NCBI GenBank assembly: GCA_029210465.1
Contig: JARGDL010000016.1
Span: 1 to 64,000, forward strand
Source: Stygiobacter electus
Lineage (GTDB): Bacteria; Bacteroidota; Ignavibacteria; Ignavibacteriales; Melioribacteraceae
DNA length: 64,000 nucleotides
Direction of reading: 5' to 3'
A program made the translations under genes and the position numbers. The notes under the pieces are model-generated. The model worked only from the letters and a program-made list of their open reading frames with translations, searched no databases and was not told the origin of the DNA. Within the stretch, counting starts at the first letter, position 1. Each line of letters opens with the position of its first letter. This document shows positions 18,112 through 27,081 of this stretch, piece by piece.

Positions 18112-19422
18112 TTATTTCCTCCTTCCAATTGTTATAACTGCTTGACGAGAATTATACCCCACTGCAATGATTAGTTTTTCTTTCATAGTCACTGAATAGT
18201 AATTACCTCTACTTAACCCAATTTCTTCTATGTAGCTTTTCCACTTTTTCCCGTTATAATGCAATACTTCCCCTACTCCACCAACTGCTGCGATATCATT
18301 AACTTCTAATCCCCTTATCTTATATGTGTAGTACCTCGTAACGTCAAAAGGATTATTCTTCCATTTGCTCTCATTTAGTTTATTCTTTTCGTATATACCT
18401 CCGCCCCCAATGTAATATTTTATATTTGGCTTGAACCAAACACTGCTCAATGTCCCTTGAACTCCCTCTTTGTCAATAACATTTGCCTGAGAATTATTTA
18501 TTTGTATTATTTCTCTATCAAGGCTAGAAAGGATATTGGATGCAACTGCAAGGATTTCATATTTGTTGGTTTTGTTATTGTAAGACCCGTAAATATCATT
18601 TATGTTCAACGGTGTTCCACTTTCTATCTTTTGCCATGCACCGTTGGTGTAATGTCCAATTTGACCAAGAGCACCTACTGTGTATACATCGTTTTTATTT
18701 GCCGCCCATATTTTTGAAACCGACACTGGAAGACACATTATTCCGGTTTGTTTATTTCCATTCCACACAGCTATCTGAGAATTATTTGATGCAATCCAAA
18801 CTGTCGTGTCGTTCAAAACTGCAACAGCATTAGCTCTATATGAACCAGTGTGTTCTTGTCCGCAAAATGTATAAAACTGTATCTTAAACAATTGCCAGGT
18901 ATGACCATTCCATTTTGCTAAATTATATGCGTTTGGACTAGGGTGTCCGGTTGAATCATTCACATAAATTTCACCGACAGCGTAAGCAAGGGTATCATTT
19001 ATAATTGCAACATCATATAATATACTGTTGCCTGCGCCGGGGTCGCCAAAAGTAAATGTTTGCCAGCTAAAGTTGTGGCTCGTTGTATCAAGCGTTGTTG
19101 CTACAACTTTATTGCTTTGTTCACCCAGTGGAGATAACAAAGCTTGGTACGTGTAACTTTTATTTGGTGTAAGCGTGCTGTCGTAAAGAGTTGTGTCTTT
19201 TGTTGTAAGGGTAAAACTAAATAAGTTGTTGCCGTCTCTCGTTATTGTTATACCCTTTGGCAAAGAAACATTGTTTGCACTTAATTTTAACCACGCTTCA
19301 GTACAAGAAACTTCTGCTGAAAGAGTTAAGCTGTTATTAACCGGCCCCGTTGGACTATTGCAGCTTGTCACTATTGCAGCAATAGCTAATATTTGCAAAA
19401 TAAACACTTGCTTTGTTTTCAT
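18112..19422 (-). CDS. Secreted lipoprotein with fibronectin-like and beta-propeller-like parts (paralogue A)
   Basis: 436 residues. The signal peptide ends at a lipobox-like VTSC, with Cys21. An Ig/FN3-like domain follows (about 30-110; SCTEAWLKLS, LYDSTLTPNKSYTYQALLSP). Residues ~115-436 contain repeated W-N-G-x-x-W and IxAVGxxG motifs, such as LAKWNGHTWQLF and VGGVGEVLHYNGKKWKS, as in a beta-propeller. Function is unknown. The first ~145 residues are nearly identical to those of paralogue B at 24343-25608, while the rest differs clearly. The gene lies downstream of the protease and shares its upstream region with paralogue B. Confidence 0.75.
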   Translation of the reverse strand: MKTKQVFILQILAIAAIVTSCNSPTGPVNNSLTLSAEVSCTEAWLKLSANNVSLPKGITITRDGNNLFSFTLTTKDTTLYDSTLTPNKSYTYQALLSPLGEQSNKVVATTLDTTSHNFSWQTFTFGDPGAGNSILYDVAIINDTLAYAVGEIYVNDSTGHPSPNAYNLAKWNGHTWQLFKIQFYTFCGQEHTGSYRANAVAVLNDTTVWIASNNSQIAVWNGNKQTGIMCLPVSVSKIWAANKNDVYTVGALGQIGHYTNGAWQKIESGTPLNINDIYGSYNNKTNKYEILAVASNILSSLDREIIQINNSQANVIDKEGVQGTLSSVWFKPNIKYYIGGGGIYEKNKLNESKWKNNPFDVTRYYTYKIRGLEVNDIAAVGGVGEVLHYNGKKWKSYIEEIGLSRGNYYSVTMKEKLIIAVGYNSRQAVITIGRRK

Positions 19423-19848
19423 TTTTTTCTTTTTATTTAAAATTTTAGATAATTGGAAGTGAAGTCTCCCCCCATTTATTCGGATTATTCAATAACACTG
19501 CAACAATCACACCACGGCAAAATATTGATTTCATCTTCCTATTCAACTTTTTTAGTTATAAAACTTGCCGTTAAGGTAAAACTTACATTTCAACAAGAAA
19601 TTTTTTCATCAACATCTCAAAAAGAATTTAGTAAACATTTTCTAATAAACCATTAGTAGAACTACTAAACTTTTTTAATGGCACCTTAGAGATTAGCACA
19701 AAAACAGATGGAGGAAATTTTTTGCACTTAGCATGATTGATCATTCATAAAAAAGTAAAGACTCGCTGCCCGTTGAAACTTTGTCTTGCCGAGGCTAACA
19801 GCGAACCCCTACTAGCAAAAATTATTTAATCAGCATCATCTTCTTAGT
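18995..19848. repeat. Long direct repeat, copy A (about 850 bp)
   Basis: This stretch matches 25181-26032 with few differences. It covers the 5' third of the lipoprotein gene, the whole ~400-bp intergenic region 19423-19821 and the last codons (KKMMLIK and stop) of the preceding sorting-domain gene. Beyond both ends the two loci diverge abruptly. The intergenic part has no gene; it contains a perfect palindrome at 19653-19668. Confidence 0.9.
19653..19668. promoter_or_regulatory. Palindrome TTAGTAG-AA-CTACTAA, copy in repeat A
   Basis: A perfect 7-bp inverted repeat with a 2-base centre lies between the protease tail and the lipoprotein gene. The same palindrome occurs at 25835-25850. It could be an operator or, with the following T-run on the plus strand, a weak terminator. 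Its identity in both copies is explained by the repeat itself. Confidence 0.35.
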
Positions 19849-20670
19849 AATTGAATTTCTGCCCGTTGTAAAATTATAGAAATAGACCCCATTTGGTAAA
19901 TTAGTTGCATTGAACTCTACTTCATATTTACCCGCTTCATAAACTCCGTCAGCTAGAATTTGAATCTCTCTTCCAAGTACGTCAAACACCTTTAACTTTA
20001 TCTGGCTCTTTTGCGGAAGCGAGAAACTTATCTTTGTAGTCGGGTTAAATGGATTAGGATAATTATCTCCAAGTGAGTAACTGGTTGGAATTTCATTCTC
20101 GGCAATTTTAATTTCATTATAAGATTTATTCAAAGTTGCCGGTTCTTCAGATTCCATATCATTAACGTAATAGAAAGTATTCCCGCTCGGTTTGCATTTT
20201 ACCCTCAGATAATAAATACCATCTTCGATATTACTGCAATCAACCTTGTAAGATGTTTTATTATCCGTCAGTTTACTTTGTTCATAATCAGATGCGTTAA
20301 ACTCTGCCTTTACAGTTTTTCCGTTTGTATTTACTAACTCAATTGAATTTGCTACTTCATTGCCTTTAGCCTCCTTGTAATTAGTGTTATCATAGACATA
20401 ATACAAGTTGCTTAAGGTTAATTCACTTTTAGAGTTCAATGGAAAACTCTCTGTCGACATTATATCATTCATTGTTTCCGCATCTTCGATCTTTAATGAA
20501 TCCACAAACGGCTTGAATCTTATATTCTTTCCGTCAACTTTAACGTCGCCTAAGTAATAAACAAAGTCTTTATTATTCTGTTGGATTATTGCCATGCGAC
20601 CGTAATTCATATTGCCTGCGCTGTTTATTTTTTGCAAAGTTTGAAAATTATAATTGACAAACTTAACGGG
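19822..20670 (-). pseudogene. Detached C-terminal part of the S8 protease, with type IX sorting domain
   Basis: This frame continues directly, in phase, from the protease at 20671-24153 after a single TAA codon: QPTSGI-stop-PVKFVNYN. It has about 282 residues. A beta-rich region (LSNLYYVYDN, DNKTSYKVDCSNIEDGIYYL) precedes a complete C-terminal sorting domain: NYPNPFNPTTKISFSLP, VFDVLGREI, YEVEFNATNLPNGVYFY and KKMMLIK. Without readthrough or an internal start (a TTG at 20637 exists but has no clear ribosome site) it would not be made or exported. Nonsense mutation, programmed readthrough and sequencing error are all possible. Confidence 0.8.
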
Positions 20671-23600
20671 TTAAATACCGGAAGTCGGCTGTTGATAAAC
20701 AACCGCTTTCATATCTGCAAAGCCGATCCCGTTGCTCACTTGAATCTGTCCGTTGCCGCTTCCTACAGGTAATGTCAAGATTGAACTCCATATGCCGTTA
20801 TCAAGTTTAACGAATTTGTGTGCGTTATAAATATCACACCATGCAATAATACTTCCTTCACCTCCGTCACGTCTGGAGTTGTTATTTGTATATCGTACAG
20901 TACCACTTCCCAACGTTTTAAAGGTCGACCACGTGGTTCCGGTTTTTCTTATTATAACTGCAGAAGGAATTGATGTATTAAATCCGTTCCAGCTAACAAC
21001 CGGATTTTCGGCTTGTACAGAAATTGAAGGTGATTGATTATTAGTAAAAGGGGAACCAGAAGAAACTAGACTTGTTTCCAAGACAGATTCGTAGTCAGTA
21101 CCAGCTGAAAGTTTTACATATCTTATCTCCGAGCTACCTTCTTGAAAAGCGAGAAACATTCTTTGAACGTTATAAACTAGACTTGGGGAAGCACTGTTAG
21201 CTGTTGAGTAACTAATTTGAAAGTCCGTTCCAACAGTACCCGCCGTACAAGAAATACTTGAACATTTTACATTTCTTGCGCGTAAGGAAGAAGTTGAAGT
21301 TGGTTTGAATACAATCAAAGCTCCGTCGCTTCCGTATGCTGCTATTACTGGCTGCGTGTCGTAGCTATACGATGATAATGTATAAACATCGGCAATCCAG
21401 CTTCTTGTGCCGTTCTCAAATCTTGCAGCTCTAATTGAACCGGTTCCAAGATCGCTTTGGTAAACAATGAACACAATATTTGAGTTTTGAGAAATTGAAC
21501 AGCTCTTTGTATTTGCAGAAAAGTCGTCAACTTTTTGTTCCGGCTGCCATGTGGTACCTCCATCTGTGCTGTAAGTGTACCATACTTGATTCAAAGATTC
21601 ATAAACCATGTGCAGTTTGCCGTCATCCGTTCTTACTACTTTTCTCTGGCTATTGGAATTAAAGCCGGTATTGCTGTTTGATATCAGATTGCCTTTGTAA
21701 TTTGCAGTTATTGTCGCACCAGCCGAAGTAAATACTACTGGAGTCGTGAGAGCGGTAGTACTTTGAATATTAGCTCCGCTTGCACTCCAATTTTGGAAAT
21801 AAGCAGCAACTCCACTGATTGTTTGTGTTGATTGTGCTTGGACAGAATAACATGGGGGAGTGAAACTTGTCCCACCTTGATTTAAGAAAACGCCTTTATA
21901 AGAAGTACTTGTACCCAGATTGTTTGATGAATAAGATACTGATTTAAAAGGTGCAGACATACCTTGATTTCTAGTTCCATAGGTACCTGATAAATCTGTT
22001 AACCATGGATCCTGAAAGTTTAATGATCCGCCAGGAGCTGCACCTTCAAGAGATGATTGGATTGTTGCATTATTTGCAATAATAAAATTAGACTGAATTG
22101 TAGTTGTTGTTATTGCAAGTGGTATATCCTCATAATTTCGATAATATTTATTCGAAGCATTATCTACCCATTGATTAAACTTCTGTGTCGTCGATGGTTT
22201 AAAGTCTTGAGTGGACAAGAAATGTTGCGTTCCCAAACCAAGGGTCACAACATCAGTTGGATTAACATACTGCCATGCTGTTGAATTCCAATAAGCAGCT
22301 TGCCCAAAAGGATTTAGATTTTCATCTAATTGTTTTATTGTCACATTGGCTTCGGGATTAGAAGTGCCCGTAATTATCATAGAAAACACCTGGTTATATT
22401 GTAGCGTTCCTTTATGACTAACCGTAATAGTATATTCACCTGCTACCGGGGCAGCGATGTAGATTTGTTCAACGTTATCTTTTGTGTTGTCGCCAGTTGT
22501 TGCTGCATTAGAAGGATAACCGGGATTCAGTACATAAGGATAATATGTTTGCCCATTACCGGTTATTCTAATATCCAGATCATTAACAAGTGAAACAGAG
22601 TTAAGGTTGCTTTGTGGACTATCTGTCCATACAATTGTAACTTTTAAAGGTTCAAGACCTTTACTATATATTCCGCTTTGTGTGTAAGTTTGCCCGATGT
22701 TTTTGTTCAGCGTTATTTCTTGTATAGTTGTTGCCTTTGTTACGTCTAACGAAATTACTTGAGCTGCTTTTGCAGTGTTTAACAGACCCCATCCGTATTT
22801 ATAATCTGGACCAGCAGAACTTCCGGCTTCGTCGGCTGTATGAATGACTAACGCTTTTAATGTACTTGCAAGCGGATAGGTTTGGCTATGAGTTTGATAA
22901 TAATATTGCAGCAATAAAGCCATAGAACCGGTAAGGTTTGGCGCCGCCATTGAAGTACCATTCATTGAATAAAAGTAACTTCCTGTGGAATTTGTATTAG
23001 GCAGGTTATGATATACTGTTGAATAAAGATTATCGCCGTTGGCAACAATGTCAGGCTTTATTCTCCCGTCGTTAGTGGGACCCCAATTACTGAAAGAAGT
23101 ATTTACTTGTTTTACATCCGAAGTACTCTGGTAGCCATTTGGAATGTCGTCAATAGCTCCGACAGTGATTATATTCTTAGCTAATCCCTGATGAGAAAGA
23201 CAATTAAATCCTGTCAAACCGCCATCTTTTTCCCTATACTTTGTACTAGATGTCCATGTGCCATTTATGAAGACATAATGTTGAGAATTTGCTGCTGGAC
23301 CCGCGCCCCTATCATTGCCGGCGCTATAAACAATTGTATAATAAGGTGCATTCTTTGCAAGTATATCCAAATCCCATGCTAATGAATCGTACTGTCCAAA
23401 TCTCGGATCGCTAGTATAGGAATCGCCGGCAGTCCAATACCACGCATCACTCCCAGCATTTCTTAAGTCCCCATAGAACCAACCAGTAATGTCACCATAA
23501 GAATGGTTTGATAATATGATGGGATTAGAACCACTTGTTGCATTTGTCATTTCCGCAATATCATGATTCCAGTCATACGAATAAAGATTAGCTTTGTCAG

Positions 23601-24153
23601 CCATCCCTCTAGCAGAGCTAGTATTGTTATTTGCAATCATAGTTCCGGCAACATGCGTGGCATGATCTTGGGGTTGAGAACCTGTTGAATCCTCGAAAAA
23701 TGCATGATAGGGACCGCTTGAACTTTCTCTAAAGGAACTATGAGAAGTGTAAACTGCACCCTCATCCCAAATTCCAATTTTAATTCCTTGTCCTTCCAAG
23801 TTAAGCCCCAATGAACCTCCTGGCATAACTTTATCTGTAGATACGGTTTTGGCTGCAACACTATTATTTGTAGTAAAATATCTTGGTATTCCATTCTGTA
23901 ACCCCTGCAACTCTACGCCTTCACCTTTTATAAGATATCCCTTTTTCTTCGCCCATTCTATAGCAGATGCCTTATTTTTTTTATATCGTTGTTCGAATTC
24001 AGATCCTAATCGTTTAAGCGCAAGAGTATCTGTTTTGCTTAGAATTTGCTGCCTTGCCTTTTCCTGCTGCGCTAGTTGATCTAGCTGTCCGTATAAAGTA
24101 TTTGAGAACATAACTGCAAAGATCGCACATAAAAGAAAGATAAATATCTTCAT
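20671..24153 (-). CDS. Subtilisin-like (S8) secreted serine protease, cut short before its sorting domain
   Basis: About 1160 residues. A signal peptide (MKIFIFLLCAIFAVMFSNTLYG) precedes a short propeptide. The catalytic triad is Asp134 in GIWDEGAVY, His168 in DHATHVAGT and Ser ~402 in NGTSMAAP, numbered from the upstream ATG at 24165. A P-domain-like or CUB-like region (VTIVWTDSPQ, LVNDLDIRI) and a long C-terminal region with sialidase-type beta-propeller repeats (VRTDDGKLHMVYES, WYTYSTDGGTTWQ) follow. The ATG at 24153 is better placed behind GATGAGG than the one at 24165. The ORF ends in TAA just before the segment that carries the sorting domain, so the product may stay unexported. Confidence 0.88.
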   Translation of the reverse strand: MKIFIFLLCAIFAVMFSNTLYGQLDQLAQQEKARQQILSKTDTLALKRLGSEFEQRYKKNKASAIEWAKKKGYLIKGEGVELQGLQNGIPRYFTTNNSVAAKTVSTDKVMPGGSLGLNLEGQGIKIGIWDEGAVYTSHSSFRESSSGPYHAFFEDSTGSQPQDHATHVAGTMIANNNTSSARGMADKANLYSYDWNHDIAEMTNATSGSNPIILSNHSYGDITGWFYGDLRNAGSDAWYWTAGDSYTSDPRFGQYDSLAWDLDILAKNAPYYTIVYSAGNDRGAGPAANSQHYVFINGTWTSSTKYREKDGGLTGFNCLSHQGLAKNIITVGAIDDIPNGYQSTSDVKQVNTSFSNWGPTNDGRIKPDIVANGDNLYSTVYHNLPNTNSTGSYFYSMNGTSMAAPNLTGSMALLLQYYYQTHSQTYPLASTLKALVIHTADEAGSSAGPDYKYGWGLLNTAKAAQVISLDVTKATTIQEITLNKNIGQTYTQSGIYSKGLEPLKVTIVWTDSPQSNLNSVSLVNDLDIRITGNGQTYYPYVLNPGYPSNAATTGDNTKDNVEQIYIAAPVAGEYTITVSHKGTLQYNQVFSMIITGTSNPEANVTIKQLDENLNPFGQAAYWNSTAWQYVNPTDVVTLGLGTQHFLSTQDFKPSTTQKFNQWVDNASNKYYRNYEDIPLAITTTTIQSNFIIANNATIQSSLEGAAPGGSLNFQDPWLTDLSGTYGTRNQGMSAPFKSVSYSSNNLGTSTSYKGVFLNQGGTSFTPPCYSVQAQSTQTISGVAAYFQNWSASGANIQSTTALTTPVVFTSAGATITANYKGNLISNSNTGFNSNSQRKVVRTDDGKLHMVYESLNQVWYTYSTDGGTTWQPEQKVDDFSANTKSCSISQNSNIVFIVYQSDLGTGSIRAARFENGTRSWIADVYTLSSYSYDTQPVIAAYGSDGALIVFKPTSTSSLRARNVKCSSISCTAGTVGTDFQISYSTANSASPSLVYNVQRMFLAFQEGSSEIRYVKLSAGTDYESVLETSLVSSGSPFTNNQSPSISVQAENPVVSWNGFNTSIPSAVIIRKTGTTWSTFKTLGSGTVRYTNNNSRRDGGEGSIIAWCDIYNAHKFVKLDNGIWSSILTLPVGSGNGQIQVSNGIGFADMKAVVYQQPTSGI

Positions 24154-24342
24154 TATATACCTCATCCTTTTGGTTTAAGAAATAAATTATTATTTGTATC
24201 TTAAACCACAGACAAAGAGCGTGTTGTGCAGCTTGCGAGGCTGCATGTGTTCTGAGATAGCTTATTTGTCTTGTGATTTAACCCGCTTTGGCGCTTCCAA
24301 CGCCGGAGCGGGATTTGTTATTTTTTTGCAATTACCTCCTTG

Positions 24343-25608
24343 TCAATTTCTTTTTCCAACTGTAATAATTGCCTTCCCATTATTAAAACCGACAGCAACA
24401 ATTATGTTATCTTTTACAGATAGACTTGTATAAGCTCCCTGGCTTACGTCATTATAGACGCTCCAAGAATAACCGTTAAAATGAACTATTAAGCCAAGTG
24501 TGCCCGCCCCAAAAACATTGTTGTAATCTGTACCTCTTATTTTACTTATTGCCCTGTCCCTAAATAAATCAACACTCTTCCATTTATTATTTGAGTTCTC
24601 ATAAATTCCGCTTCCACTTCCATAAAACTTATGTTTACCATTGAACCAAATTGAATATATATACGTGTTATAAGGAAATTGTATTTGTGAGACTACATTT
24701 TGCTGATCAATTTTTAATAATTTATCGAAAGCCTCACAGTAAATCATTTTCCCAAAATTAGAATTGTCAATCCCCCATATATCATATATTTGCGATGTTA
24801 TTCCGCTTTCTAGCTTTTGCCAATTGCTACTTGAATAGTGAGCAATATTCCCATCATTTCCAACAATGTAGAAATCCTGACCGGACACCCCCCAGATTTT
24901 ATTTATCCAGCTATGGAAGACAGTTGATGAAATCTCATACTCTTTGAAGTTATTACCATCCCAATGGATTATTTGATCCATTCCTAACAAAATATCATTT
25001 TGACTAAATACAAAAATTGATAAAATAGGCGCAAGAAAAGTCTGGCCTCGATTGTTAGTAAAAAAAACTCTTTGGGTACTCCATTTACTACCATTCCACT
25101 TTAACAAATTATAAAGTCGGGGATCAATCTGGCCTGTAGAATCTTTTTTATAAAATTCACCAACCGCGCAAATGTTGTTCTCATTTATAATTGCAACATC
25201 ATATAATATACTGCTGCCTGCGCCGGGGTCTCCAAAGGTAAATGTTTGCCAGCTAAAGTTATGGCTCGTTGTATCAAGCGTTGTTGCTACAATCTTATCA
25301 CTTTGTCCACCCAATGGAGATAACAAAGCTTGGTACGTGTAACTTTTATTTGGCGCAAGTGTGCTGTCGTAAAGAGTTGTGTCTTTTGTTGTAAGAGTAA
25401 AATTAAATAAGCTGCTGCCGTCTCTGGTTATTGTTACGTTCCGCGGAAGAGTAATGTTGTTTGCACTCAAGCTCAACCATGCTTCAGTACAAGAAACTTC
25501 CGCTGAAAGAGTTAAGCTGTTATTAACCGGCCCCGTTGGACTATTGCAGCTTGTCACTATTGCAGCAATAGCTAATATTTGCAAAATAAACACTTGCTTT
25601 GTTTTCAT
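24343..25608 (-). CDS. Secreted lipoprotein with beta-propeller-like part (paralogue B)
   Basis: 421 residues, built like paralogue A. The signal peptide and lipobox (VTSC) and the FN3-like domain are almost identical up to about residue 145. The variable C-terminal part has propeller-like repeats: LLKWNGSKWSTQ, IIHWDGNNFKEYE, IWGVSGQDFYIVGNDGNIAHY and GAGTLGLIVHFNGYSWSVY. Both paralogues end in a similar VAVG-x-N-x-x-x-A-x-I-T-x-G-K/R-R motif. The function is unknown. It lies 177 bases upstream of the S8 protease in the same direction. Confidence 0.75.
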   Translation of the reverse strand: MKTKQVFILQILAIAAIVTSCNSPTGPVNNSLTLSAEVSCTEAWLSLSANNITLPRNVTITRDGSSLFNFTLTTKDTTLYDSTLAPNKSYTYQALLSPLGGQSDKIVATTLDTTSHNFSWQTFTFGDPGAGSSILYDVAIINENNICAVGEFYKKDSTGQIDPRLYNLLKWNGSKWSTQRVFFTNNRGQTFLAPILSIFVFSQNDILLGMDQIIHWDGNNFKEYEISSTVFHSWINKIWGVSGQDFYIVGNDGNIAHYSSSNWQKLESGITSQIYDIWGIDNSNFGKMIYCEAFDKLLKIDQQNVVSQIQFPYNTYIYSIWFNGKHKFYGSGSGIYENSNNKWKSVDLFRDRAISKIRGTDYNNVFGAGTLGLIVHFNGYSWSVYNDVSQGAYTSLSVKDNIIVAVGFNNGKAIITVGKRN

Positions 25609-26032
25609 TTTTTTCTTTTTATTTAAAATTTTAGATAATTGGAAGTGAAGTCTCCCCCCATTTATTCGGATTATTCAATAACACCGCAACAATCACACCA
25701 CAGCAAAATATTGATTTCATCTTCCTGTTCAACCTTTTTATTATTAAACTTACTGTCAAGGTAAAATTTACATTAAAAAAATTTTTTTCATCAACATCTC
25801 AAAAAGAATTTAGTAAACATTTTCTAATAAACCATTAGTAGAACTACTAAACTTTTTTAATGGCTCCTTAGAGATTAGCACAAAAACAGACGGAGGAAAT
25901 TTTTTGCACATAGCGTGATTAATCATTCATAGAAAAAAATAAAGACTCGCTGCCCGTTGAAACTTTGTCTTGCCGAGGCTAACAGCGAACCCCTACTAGC
26001 AAAAATTATTTAATCAGCATCATCTTCTTAGT
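25181..26032. repeat. Long direct repeat, copy B (about 850 bp)
   Basis: Partner of 18995-19848, about 6.2 kb away in the same orientation. It covers the 5' part of paralogue B, the gene-free region 25609-26005 and the last codons of the sorting-domain gene at 26006. Recombination between the two copies would delete one lipoprotein gene and the protease. Confidence 0.9.
25835..25850. promoter_or_regulatory. Palindrome TTAGTAG-AA-CTACTAA, copy in repeat B
   Basis: Same perfect inverted repeat as at 19653-19668, in the gene-free region upstream of paralogue B. Confidence 0.35.
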
Positions 26033-27058
26033 TTGAATATAATTTTCTGTTTGTAATTTATAGATGTACAATCCACTTGTTAAATTTTTTGCATTAAAAG
26101 TTACATTATAAACACCTGCTTGTTTTACTTCATTTACCAATGTTGCAACTTCATTCCCTAAAACATCATAAACTTTCAAACTAACATTACTTTCTTTTGG
26201 AATTGTATAACTTATTTTTGTTTCTGGATTAAAAGGATTAGGGAAATTTTGGCTTAATTCAAATTGAGTTGGTAATTCATTTTTTTCAACACTTGTAGGT
26301 GTTAACAAATCTTTCCAATTAGTTGCAACACGAATTTCATCTAAAAACAATGTTGGTCCAGGATTAGTTAATACGCCACTTGAAAAACTACCACCTTGAC
26401 GCAAAGTAACCATTGAAATATCTACAGGGTCATTTTTTGTAGTTTCTACATAAGGACCAATTTCAGCATTTGCCGGTTCTGATGATGGAATGTTTCCACT
26501 AAATACAAAAATTTTTTCTTCATCATTTTTATCTCCTGCAACAAGTGTATGTTTTCCAACAACTAAATATGTAGTATTGTAATTCAATACTGTTTTCCCA
26601 TAAATATATCCGCCCGATAATTCGTTACTTTTACTTAATCCAATTACAAAACCATTACCAGATGTTTTTAAGTGGATTCTTAAAGTATAATTTGTTTGAG
26701 AAGTACTTGGAGAAAGTGTAATAAAATAATCTCCTATTGATGATGTTGAAGTAACATTAATTAAAAATGATAAATAGACAGAACCAGAAGTAATAGTTGT
26801 GAATTGCTGATAAACATCTTGACCTGATTCTTTTAATTGAGTTGCATTTCCTTTTGATGTATAACCGCTTAAAGATAAACCTGGAGATACAACCATAATT
26901 GGATTTGAATTATTTGATCCTGATAGTTTCCAATTATGTGCTTTCAAAGAATCGCTTGCAGTTGCTGTATAATCAAAACTTTCAGAAAATACAGCTTGAG
27001 CTTTTGTTAATTGCGAAAACAAAAACATGCTTAATAAAACTAGTAATACTTTTTTCAT
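26006..27058 (-). CDS. Secreted protein with type IX sorting domain
   Basis: 350 residues. The signal peptide MKKVLLVLLSMFLFSQLTKA precedes a beta-rich domain of about 230 residues that looks like a jelly-roll/LamG-type fold (VFSESFDYTA, SVYLSFLINVTS, FLDEIRVATNW). I cannot name its ligand. The sorting domain follows: NFPNPFNPETKISYTIP, VYDVLGNEVATLVN, YNVTFNAKNLTSGLYIY and KKMMLIK. It lies 23 bases downstream of a TonB-dependent receptor and probably shares its transcript. Its last codons belong to long direct repeat B. Confidence 0.88.
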   Translation of the reverse strand: MKKVLLVLLSMFLFSQLTKAQAVFSESFDYTATASDSLKAHNWKLSGSNNSNPIMVVSPGLSLSGYTSKGNATQLKESGQDVYQQFTTITSGSVYLSFLINVTSTSSIGDYFITLSPSTSQTNYTLRIHLKTSGNGFVIGLSKSNELSGGYIYGKTVLNYNTTYLVVGKHTLVAGDKNDEEKIFVFSGNIPSSEPANAEIGPYVETTKNDPVDISMVTLRQGGSFSSGVLTNPGPTLFLDEIRVATNWKDLLTPTSVEKNELPTQFELSQNFPNPFNPETKISYTIPKESNVSLKVYDVLGNEVATLVNEVKQAGVYNVTFNAKNLTSGLYIYKLQTENYIQTKKMMLIK

Positions 27059-27081
27059 TTTTAACCTCTTGTTTTAATTAA

